Below, piece by piece: positions 5,110-11,155 of a stretch of 11,155 nt of DNA. The stretch covers positions 1-11,155 of the forward strand of contig CAZCXH010000167.1 of NCBI GenBank assembly GCA_964502525.1, read 5' to 3'. Position 1 is the first letter of the stretch. Each line of letters begins with the position of its first letter. The translations under genes and the position numbers were made by a program. Source of the DNA: DATLYB01 sp964502525. Its GTDB lineage: Bacteria; Bacteroidota; Bacteroidia; Chitinophagales; CAIOSU01. The notes under the pieces are model-generated. The model saw only the letters and a program-made list of their open reading frames with translations, had not been told where the DNA came from and ran no database searches.

Positions 5110-7518
5110 ATGAGTTTTACAATAAGGTTTGATGAAATAGAATTGAAAGACCTTCCGGCAGTAGGCGGAAAGAATGCTTCGCTCGGAGAAATGATAAAAC
5201 ATCTTTCTCCGAAAGGAATCAACGTCCCGGGAGGTTTTGCGGTGACGGCTTCTGGATATTGGCATTTTATCCATAGCAACGGTATGGCGCCTTTTCTGAA
5301 AGGTCAACTGGGCAAACTAGATACGAGAGACTTTGCCAATCTGCAATCAATTGGAAGCAACATCAGGAATGAGATGATGCATGCAAAATTTCCGGATGAT
5401 TTAAGAAAATCTGTGCTTGATTCATTCAAAGAATTGAAAGGTGAATTTACAAAGCCGATTGAAGTGGCGGTCAGGAGCAGTGCGACTGCAGAGGACCTGC
5501 CGACTGCAAGCTTTGCCGGTCAGCAGGAAAGCTATTTGAATATAGCAACGGATAGTGATTTGATTAAAGCATGCCAGGCCTGCTTCACTTCCCTGTTTAC
5601 CGACCGGGCAATCAAATACCGGATTGACAATGGCTTTGACCACATGAAAGTGGCGCTTTCAATTGGTGTTCAGAAAATGGTGCGTTCCGATCTTGCCTGC
5701 GCAGGAGTTGGTTTTACCCTTGATCCGGATACCGGATTTTCCAACGTAGTGACGTTGAGCGGCAGTTGGGGATTGGGTGAGAATGTTGTGAAAGGTTCAG
5801 TTAATCCCGATGAGTTCTACCTTTTTAAACCTTCTCTGCGTGCAGGTAGGCATGCCATCATTTCTCACAAGTTGGGCACCAAGGAAAAAACAATGACTTA
5901 TGCTCACGGCAATGCCGGTTCATTGCAAACATTAACCGCTAACATAGATACGTCTGAAGATAAAAGAGGAATATATGTATTGTCGGATAATGAGATAGAA
6001 ACCCTTGGAAGATGGTGCCTGGCAATAGAAGACCATTATAGCTATCCAATGGATGTGGAATGGGCTAAGGATGGGATAACGAATGAATTGTATATCGTTC
6101 AGGCAAGACCTGAAACCGTTCACAGCAACGTGAAAAAGAATCAGGTGTTTGTTGAATATAAACTGAAGAAAAAAGGTGAAGTGCTTTGCAAAGGCATCGG
6201 GCTTGGCAATAAAATCAGCTTCGGCAGGGCGAGGATACTCGAATCCGCTTCGCAGATTGGACAATTGCAGGGGGGCGAAATCCTTGTCACAGGGCGTACT
6301 GACCCCGACTGGGATCCCGTGTTGAAGAAGGCAGGCGCCATCATCACCGACCAGGGCGGCAGAACATCCCATGCGGCTATTGTTGCCCGTGAAATGGGAG
6401 CCACCGCGATTGTAGGAACAGGGGATGCTACCCGGAAAATCAAAAACGGGCAAATGATTACCGTTTCCACCGTTGAGGGGGATGTCGGTTATGTCTATGA
6501 TGGAAAATTGGAATGGGATGAGACCATCATTGACATCGGGAACATAAAAATGCCCGAGACAAAGGTGATGTTCATTCTGGGGCATCCGGACAAGGCGTTC
6601 AAATATTCATTCCTGCCCAACGATGGAGTGGGGCTGATGCGCATGGAGTTTATCATCAACAATTCCATTGGCATTCACCCGATGGCGCTGCACCGTTTCG
6701 ATGAGGTAAAAGATCCGGAAGTTAAAAAGCTGATTGAAAGCAAGTCGCGCAGTTACAAAAACAAGGAAGATTATTTCATTGACAAGCTCGCGGAAGCGAC
6801 TGCGGTGATTGCGGCTGCGTTTTATCCGAAGGATGTGATCGTGCGCATGAGCGATTTCAAGTCAAATGAATATGCCAATCTCATTGGAGGAAGGCAGTTT
6901 GAGCCTGCGGAAGAAAATCCAATGATCGGCTTCAGAGGCGCTTCGCGATATTATCACCCGCTTTACAAAGAAGCGTTTGAAATGGAATGCAAGGCGATGA
7001 AAAAAGTGAGGGATGAAATGGGATTCGGCAACATCAAGCTGATGATCCCCTTTTGCCGGACAGTGGAGGAAGGATTGAAAGTTTCGCAGCTCATGGAGCA
7101 GCAAGGACTGAAGCGCAATGTGATGGGGCTTGAGTTATATATGATGGTTGAGATTCCAAGCAATGCGCTGCTGGCTGAAGAATTTGCGAAACACTTTGAT
7201 GGTTTCTCGATTGGTTCTAATGACCTTACCCAGCTTACGCTTGGCGCTGACCGCGACTCCGAACTGCTGAGCGAGATTTTCAGCCCTTTCGATCCTGCCG
7301 TGATGCAGCTCATCCGGATGACCATTGAGAAAGCAAAAACTGCGGGCGTAAAAGTAGGCTTATGCGGGCAGGCTCCCAGCGATTATCCGGAATACGCCTC
7401 ATTTCTCGTTGAATGCGGCATTGACAGCATTTCATTTAATTCTGATGCGTTGCTGAAGGGGATCGAGAATATTTTAAAGTCGGAGAAGAAATTCCGCAAG
7501 GCACGGATTCCTTCTTGA
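5110..7518 (+). CDS. ppsA: Phosphoenolpyruvate synthase (pyruvate, water dikinase)
   Basis: 802 aa, cytoplasmic; converts pyruvate + ATP + H2O to PEP + AMP + phosphate, feeding gluconeogenesis. Three domains are visible. The ATP-grasp/nucleotide domain (about 1-340) includes VGGKNASLGEM (18-28), VRSSATAEDLPTASFAGQQ (121-139) and YIVQARPETV. The swivelling phosphohistidine domain (about 360-470) has QGGRTSHAAIVAREMG with catalytic His421. The PEP/pyruvate TIM-barrel domain (about 490-795) has DGVGLMRMEF, FKSNEYANLIGG, ENPMIGFRGASRY, GSNDLTQLTLGADRD and GLCGQAPSD with catalytic Cys752. Length and residue numbers match E. coli PpsA closely, and not the longer pyruvate phosphate dikinase (about 880 aa). 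The start at ATG 5110 keeps the conserved N-terminal block. Transcription is likely driven by the operator/-7 box just upstream; no clear terminator follows. Confidence 0.96.
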   Translation: MSFTIRFDEIELKDLPAVGGKNASLGEMIKHLSPKGINVPGGFAVTASGYWHFIHSNGMAPFLKGQLGKLDTRDFANLQSIGSNIRNEMMHAKFPDDLRKSVLDSFKELKGEFTKPIEVAVRSSATAEDLPTASFAGQQESYLNIATDSDLIKACQACFTSLFTDRAIKYRIDNGFDHMKVALSIGVQKMVRSDLACAGVGFTLDPDTGFSNVVTLSGSWGLGENVVKGSVNPDEFYLFKPSLRAGRHAIISHKLGTKEKTMTYAHGNAGSLQTLTANIDTSEDKRGIYVLSDNEIETLGRWCLAIEDHYSYPMDVEWAKDGITNELYIVQARPETVHSNVKKNQVFVEYKLKKKGEVLCKGIGLGNKISFGRARILESASQIGQLQGGEILVTGRTDPDWDPVLKKAGAIITDQGGRTSHAAIVAREMGATAIVGTGDATRKIKNGQMITVSTVEGDVGYVYDGKLEWDETIIDIGNIKMPETKVMFILGHPDKAFKYSFLPNDGVGLMRMEFIINNSIGIHPMALHRFDEVKDPEVKKLIESKSRSYKNKEDYFIDKLAEATAVIAAAFYPKDVIVRMSDFKSNEYANLIGGRQFEPAEENPMIGFRGASRYYHPLYKEAFEMECKAMKKVRDEMGFGNIKLMIPFCRTVEEGLKVSQLMEQQGLKRNVMGLELYMMVEIPSNALLAEEFAKHFDGFSIGSNDLTQLTLGADRDSELLSEIFSPFDPAVMQLIRMTIEKAKTAGVKVGLCGQAPSDYPEYASFLVECGIDSISFNSDALLKGIENILKSEKKFRKARIPS

Positions 7519-7560
7519 AAGGATCAGTTCTGCGCGATTAGCAGAGATTGAATGATATGA

Positions 7561-7604
7561 ATGATCAAAATCATTGTTCGGTTTTTTAATAGCTGATAAT
7601 TTTC
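7561..7604 (+). promoter_or_regulatory. FNR/CRP-like operator plus -7 box for the SDR gene
   Basis: ATGAT-CAAA-ATCAT (7561-7574) has perfect 5-bp arms, extended by one A/T pair at 7560/7575. TAATTTTC (7597-7604) matches TAnnTTTG except for the last base and starts 29.5 bp after the palindrome centre, the same spacing as at ppsA and the first USP. The predicted start site is near 7609, giving a leader of about 39 nt. The T-run at 7582-7587 lies between operator and -7 box, where ppsA and the second USP gene also have T-rich DNA. Confidence 0.65.
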
Positions 7605-7647
7605 TCGGAGATAATCGTGGTTAAATTCTAATACTAAAAGATAAAAT

Positions 7648-8409
7648 ATGGCAAAATTATTTAAAGGAGAAGTTGCGGTTGTTACCGGAGCATCATCCGG
7701 TATCGGAAGAGCTTCAGCGCTTGAGTTTGCAAAGGAAGGCACAAAGGTTGTTGTTGCTGATGTGACAGAGAAGGGAGGGAAAGAAACGGTTGACATGGTT
7801 AAGAAAAGTGGCGGTGAAGCCATTTTTGTGAAATGCGATGTTTCCAACCCGAAGGATGTGGAGCAGATGGTGAAGAAAACCGTCAGCGCTTTTGGCAGGC
7901 TGGACATGGCGTTTAATAATGCGGGAATCGAGGGCGAGCAGGCATTTACGGTTGACTGCTCCCTTGAGAATTGGGAGCGCGTCATCAACATTAATTTGAA
8001 GGGCGTTTGGCTTTGCATGAAATATGAAATTCCCGAAATGCTTAAACAAAAGAAGGGGGCGATTGTCAATTGTTCTTCCGTTGCCGGTCTGGTTGGTTTT
8101 CAGGGTATTCCTGCTTATGTTTCCAGCAAGCATGGTGTAGTGGGATTGACAAAGACAACTGCGCTGGAATATGCTCGGAAAGGAATCCGTGTGAATGTGG
8201 TGTGTCCCGGTGTCATTGAAACCCCGATGATCACGCGATTTGCTCATTCAAATCCTGAGACAGAGAAGCAACTTGTTGGAATGGAACCTGTCGGCCGAAT
8301 GGCAAAACCCTCTGAAGTTGCCGCGCTTGCTGTCTGGCTATGCTCGGGCAAGGCTTCATTCGTAACCGGTGCGTCAATTGCTGTGGATGGGGGTTTTGTG
8401 GCGCAATGA
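7648..8409 (+). CDS. Classical short-chain dehydrogenase/reductase (SDR)
   Basis: 253 aa, NAD(P)-dependent oxidoreductase with a single Rossmann domain. The cofactor motif is T13-GASSGIG (G14, G18, G20). Asp38 at the end of the second strand (VVVADV) suggests NAD(H) preference. N90-N91-A92-G93 follows. The catalytic set is Asn (near NINLKGV), Ser144, Tyr157 and Lys161 (AYVSSK). The C-terminus VTGASIAVDGGFVAQ is normal for the family, as is the length. It resembles proteins annotated as glucose 1-dehydrogenase or cyclic-alcohol dehydrogenases, but SDR substrates cannot be read from sequence. In this context, under the same type of operator as ppsA and the USP genes, a role in redox balance during stress is plausible. 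The stop codon TGA forms part of a weak operator for the following gene, 47 bp upstream of it. Confidence 0.93.
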   Translation: MAKLFKGEVAVVTGASSGIGRASALEFAKEGTKVVVADVTEKGGKETVDMVKKSGGEAIFVKCDVSNPKDVEQMVKKTVSAFGRLDMAFNNAGIEGEQAFTVDCSLENWERVININLKGVWLCMKYEIPEMLKQKKGAIVNCSSVAGLVGFQGIPAYVSSKHGVVGLTKTTALEYARKGIRVNVVCPGVIETPMITRFAHSNPETEKQLVGMEPVGRMAKPSEVAALAVWLCSGKASFVTGASIAVDGGFVAQ

Positions 8410-8449
8410 TTCAGTTCAATCTTTTAATTTAGACGCACTCAAAATTTTC
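8406..8449 (+). promoter_or_regulatory. Weak FNR/CRP-like operator plus -7-like box for the second USP gene
   Basis: ATGAT-TCAG-TTCAA (8406-8419) keeps the TGA-N6-TCA core of the other sites but has a poor right arm. AAATTTTC (8442-8449) differs from the SDR box TAATTTTC by one base and starts exactly 29.5 bp after the operator centre. The left arm overlaps the SDR stop codon. Alone this would be ignored; the identical geometry is what supports it. The predicted start site (about 8454) is only about 3 nt before the ATG. Read-through from the SDR gene is the alternative way to express this USP. Confidence 0.35.
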
Positions 8450-8456
8450 GAAAACG

Positions 8457-9377
8457 ATGTACAGCTACAAGCGCGTGATGGCGGGGATTGATTTCAGCCC
8501 GATGGACAAAGTGATAATTCGATATATTTCTTTCATCGGCAGATTGGTAAAGCCTGAGAAAATCTATTTCATCAATTTTCAAAAAAGCCTCGATGTGCCC
8601 GAAGGCATCAGGGAAAAATATCCTGAATTAAACCGTCCGCTGGATGAGAAATTTAAGGAACAGATGGAGAAGGAAGTCAGGAGCAATTTTAAGGACCACG
8701 AAAACTATGATATTGAGTACAATGTCAAGGAAGGAGTGCCGATTGAAGAAATGCTGCGATGGGGGCATATTAAAAATATTGATCTGCTGGCGGCAGGGAG
8801 GAAATCCATCCATGAGGGAAGCGGGGATCTGCCGAAACGCATGGCGAGAAAGGGAAGGTGCTCGGTCCTGTTCATCCCGCAGACTGCAAAAGAGCGTTTG
8901 GAAAGTATTTTCGTCCCAGTGGATTTTTCCGAAAATTCACGGCTTGCGCTCGAAGAAGCCTGGCATCTTGCAGAAAAGGCCGGAACGGCTAAAATATATT
9001 GTCATCATGCCTATCAGCTTCCGATTGGCTATTATTCAACCGGGAAGACTGAGGCTGAATTTGCTCAGATCATGCAAGATCATGCGGTTAACAAATACAA
9101 GGACTTGCTCCGGCAACTGAACATTCCGGATTCACGGATAGAACCGATTTTCGAGCTGCAGGGGAAATCATCGGTTGCCGCCATGGTCAGCAACGCGGCT
9201 CATGACAAGAAAGCCAGCCTCGTTATTGTTGGCGCGAAAGGCAGGACTAATGCGACTGCCATCCTGCTGGGCAGCGTAACGGAAAAGCTGATTACCGAGT
9301 GTGAGGATATACCGCTTCTCGTGGTTAAACAAAAGGACAAATCCTTCAGTTTTTATGATTTCATAAAGAATATATAG
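8457..9377 (+). CDS. Tandem-domain universal stress protein with an intact C-terminal ATP motif
   Basis: 306 aa, two Usp domains (about 1-142 and 148-292) plus a short charged tail. Domain 1 opens with YKRVMAGIDFSPMDK and ends with CSVLFIPQ; its loop (AAGRKSIHEGSGDLPKRM) lacks the ATP-binding pattern. Domain 2 opens with LESIFVPVDFSENSR and carries the full G259-x2-G262-x9-G272-S273 motif (VGAKGRTNATAILLGSVTEK), so nucleotide binding is expected there. This is the opposite balance to the other USP at 3210, where domain 1 holds the only, imperfect, motif. Start ATG 8457 gives the standard family N-terminus. It is likely a cytoplasmic stress-survival factor and could be expressed both by read-through from the SDR gene and from its own weak promoter. 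Confidence 0.93.
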   Translation: MYSYKRVMAGIDFSPMDKVIIRYISFIGRLVKPEKIYFINFQKSLDVPEGIREKYPELNRPLDEKFKEQMEKEVRSNFKDHENYDIEYNVKEGVPIEEMLRWGHIKNIDLLAAGRKSIHEGSGDLPKRMARKGRCSVLFIPQTAKERLESIFVPVDFSENSRLALEEAWHLAEKAGTAKIYCHHAYQLPIGYYSTGKTEAEFAQIMQDHAVNKYKDLLRQLNIPDSRIEPIFELQGKSSVAAMVSNAAHDKKASLVIVGAKGRTNATAILLGSVTEKLITECEDIPLLVVKQKDKSFSFYDFIKNI

Positions 9378-9464
9378 TAATATAATTTATTAAATTAGCT
9401 CGCTAAAAAAGGACCGGCAAAAATGATGTCCGCCTCTTCGTAGCCTATCAAACTTGTTGGTGAA

Positions 9465-9542
9465 CCCAGTTTTCTTGCTGGGGTAAATAAATAGCTTTCA
9501 AGAATACCACCCGGCTTGCAAAAGCCTAAAACGATTTATCGT
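9465..9542. other. Cluster of three small inverted repeats in the 237-bp gap before the M1 gene's 3' end
   Basis: The gap 9378-9614 separates the convergent USP and M1-peptidase genes. It holds CCCAG/CTGGG (9465-9469 and 9478-9482, 8-nt loop), GGCTT-GCAA-AAGCC (9513-9526, a GNRA-type tetraloop) and ACGAT-TT-ATCGT (9531-9542). Two AT-rich ones lie nearer the USP stop (9383-9397 and 9395-9406). None is followed at once by a clean T-run on either strand, so I do not call a standard intrinsic terminator. They may form a bidirectional transcription end or mark a remnant of a dispersed element. Confidence 0.35.
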
Positions 9543-9614
9543 AATCCGTTTCCACGAAATAAAAAATTGACACAACAGAAATCTTTGACTTCCGATCAAA
9601 AATGCCGGGATACC

Positions 9615-11155
9615 TCAAAATGCCCTCCCCACCCCTACCACAAACCTGAAATCGAAATTGTCAGGTGACACAAACGGTGTGTGGCTGAGGAAAAACGGAA
9701 CATCAAAGCGAATCGTCAGAGGCTTGAGCGTTTCAAACCATCCCCATTTTTTGATGGTGAGCGCTGCTCCTGCTCCGGCATCAGAGCGGAAGTTGGAGAA
9801 GGCTTCGTCTCCAGTGCCCTTGTCATAGACGATGAATCCGCCATCGGCAAACAGATATAAATCAAGATGCAGATAATCCGATAATTTTTTAGGCTGCCAC
9901 TTCACAATTCCGTCCAGATCCAATTCTGCATTGAAAGAACCTCCTGAATTTCCCTTGTAAGCCGAATAAGTTTGTCCATCGCTTTCTTCCACGATGAGAT
10001 AACCTGCGTAGCCGCGCACATTCAACCCTCCTCCATAATGGAAATGATTCACGTCATCGCCAAAACCACCAACCCAATCAGCAGGAAAATATCCTTTGGA
10101 ACGGGTAAACACATTGTCCATCATCTCCTCATTATTCGCTTGGGCGAAAAACAATGCCGACACCGCTGTCGGATTGGAGCCTGTCCCGAATCTGCCGAAA
10201 ACACGCGAGCGCAACTCGATCCGCCAGAGTTTCAGACTGTTGGTGTGGGCGATTTCTAGGTAATGATAGTCAAAATCGCTGCCGATGGCGCTGCTGCGCA
10301 ATGTAAGATTGAAGTTGCCGCTTGCTTTTGTTTTGGCGTAAGGCTGATTCAGTTCAACATTCACGGTGTTGTTAATCAGGTTCTGCACTTCCCATTCACC
10401 GGGATATAGCAGATAATTAAGCTTTGATTCGCGCGGCTTGTTCAGCATCTTCATGTAAAGCATGAACTGCGTATTCTTTTTTCCAACCGTTACATCAAAC
10501 CCAAACTTGTATTGTTCCAGTCCCTCCCAGTACATTGCTGAAACAAACACATTGGAATTCTTCACCAGTTTGTCCAAGCTCGTTTTGTAATCGAAGCGAT
10601 AATTGAATTTGTCAAATTCGTTTTCCTCATCACCGTTGTAATCAAACCGCTCGAAATCACCCTGTCCCAATTTCGTACTTCCCATCACGGTAAGGCTGAA
10701 GCGATGCTTGCAGTTGAGAAAATTGCCGTTGATGTTGGCACCGAGTTTCACTCCATCGTAAGCGTTCCACCACAGAGCCGGTCGCCAATACATTCTATAA
10801 TTTTTCCAATCAGGCGAATTGGAGACCTTTGAGTCAAACTTCCATACAACATTGCGCGATTTTGCATTGTCAGGCATGTAAACATCCGCAAGACGGTCAG
10901 TCGGATCAATCACAACACGGTCAATTTTCGCAGGTAGTGAAATTGTTGCCGTATAAGTCGGATAAAGCTTATCCCATCCGTGCCATTTTGGGAGAACAGT
11001 TGCGCTGGTTTCCTTAACATACCATTGATTGGGTATATGATAATAAAGGGTGTCGTTATTTTTTGTCGTCACCATCAAATCAAGCGGCATTTGCATTCTG
11101 CCCTTGCGCTTGAGCCTCAGTTTGTAGTTTATAGTTTGTTGTTTGTTGTTATTAG
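9615..11155 (-). CDS. M1-family metallopeptidase with C-terminal Omp85-like outer-membrane barrel, partial (N-terminus outside window)
   Basis: 512 residues are visible; the frame is open to the window edge. An ATG at 11096 is not the start, since the preceding in-frame residues (INYKLRLKRKGR) continue the domain. The first about 90 residues (KGRMQMPLDLMVTTKNNDT ... VVIDPTDRLADVYMPDN) match the end of Bacteroidota M1 aminopeptidases. The HExxH zinc site is not in view. The rest alternates like a beta-barrel: YRMYWRPALWWNAYDGVKLG, many aromatic-rich strands, then features of Omp85/BamA-type barrels such as GGGLNVRGYAG (coding 10005-10035), a strand with LFADGGF, and a final strand ending in GVGRAF with C-terminal Phe. 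So a protease is probably tethered at or displayed through the outer membrane. The peptidase part is inferred from the family, not seen. Confidence 0.8.
   Translation of the reverse strand, partial: NNNKQQTINYKLRLKRKGRMQMPLDLMVTTKNNDTLYYHIPNQWYVKETSATVLPKWHGWDKLYPTYTATISLPAKIDRVVIDPTDRLADVYMPDNAKSRNVVWKFDSKVSNSPDWKNYRMYWRPALWWNAYDGVKLGANINGNFLNCKHRFSLTVMGSTKLGQGDFERFDYNGDEENEFDKFNYRFDYKTSLDKLVKNSNVFVSAMYWEGLEQYKFGFDVTVGKKNTQFMLYMKMLNKPRESKLNYLLYPGEWEVQNLINNTVNVELNQPYAKTKASGNFNLTLRSSAIGSDFDYHYLEIAHTNSLKLWRIELRSRVFGRFGTGSNPTAVSALFFAQANNEEMMDNVFTRSKGYFPADWVGGFGDDVNHFHYGGGLNVRGYAGYLIVEESDGQTYSAYKGNSGGSFNAELDLDGIVKWQPKKLSDYLHLDLYLFADGGFIVYDKGTGDEAFSNFRSDAGAGAALTIKKWGWFETLKPLTIRFDVPFFLSHTPFVSPDNFDFRFVVGVGRAF

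Noticed and set aside
5932..6585. Long minus-strand open frame of 217 codons within ppsA
   Set aside because: Antisense shadow of the conserved ppsA coding region; no domain or start signal.
7560..7587. AATGAT-CAAA-ATCATT stem followed by a T6 run, looking like an intrinsic terminator of ppsA
   Set aside because: The stem is short and AT-only apart from two pairs, the T-run is 6 bases away, and the same palindrome occurs before ppsA and the first USP with a fixed distance to a -7 box, so an operator explains it better.
9615..11096. Complete 493-aa outer-membrane protein starting at ATG 11096
   Set aside because: The frame stays open to the window edge and the residues before this Met continue the M1 C-terminal domain, so the gene is truncated by the window.

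Overview
The window looks like a chromosomal segment of a Bacteroidota bacterium. The support is indirect. Promoter boxes fit the Bacteroidota -7 consensus TAnnTTTG, start codons are preceded by A-rich stretches rather than strong Shine-Dalgarno sites, and the last gene is a Bacteroidota-type M1 metallopeptidase fused to an outer-membrane barrel. Base composition is moderate and even across the genes. I see no tRNA, rRNA, CRISPR array, transposase or prophage gene.

Layout. Positions 1-172 hold a possible 3' end of an off-window gene, a GC-rich repeat-like stretch and a 29-codon hydrophobic small ORF. The small ORF overlaps the next gene by ATGA. Positions 173-1642 hold a U32-family protein (probably tRNA-hydroxylation related) abutting a one-cluster [4Fe-4S] ferredoxin with no spacer. 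Positions 1815-9377 hold six genes: an MgtC/DUF4010 membrane protein, a tandem-domain universal stress protein (USP), a histone-deacetylase-like hydrolase on the minus strand, phosphoenolpyruvate synthase (ppsA), a short-chain dehydrogenase (SDR) and a second tandem USP. Positions 9378-9614 are non-coding with several small hairpins. Positions 9615-11155 (minus strand) hold the C-terminal 512 residues of the M1 peptidase/barrel protein, whose N-terminus lies outside the window.

The main discovery is regulatory. Three gene starts (first USP, ppsA, SDR) are preceded by nearly the same palindrome, ATGAY-N4-RTCAT, which is FNR/CRP-like. In each case a TAnnTTTG-like -7 box begins exactly 29.5 bp downstream of the palindrome centre. 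A fourth, weaker copy with the same spacing precedes the second USP. The geometry puts the palindrome at about -41.5, the class II activator position of FNR/CRP proteins. I read 1815-9377 as containing a co-regulated stress or energy-limitation module: USPs for survival, PEP synthase for pyruvate-to-PEP conversion, an SDR for redox balance, and possibly the divergent deacetylase. The regulator is not in the window. The signal (oxygen, NO, redox or other) is inferred only from resemblance of the site to FNR-type boxes.
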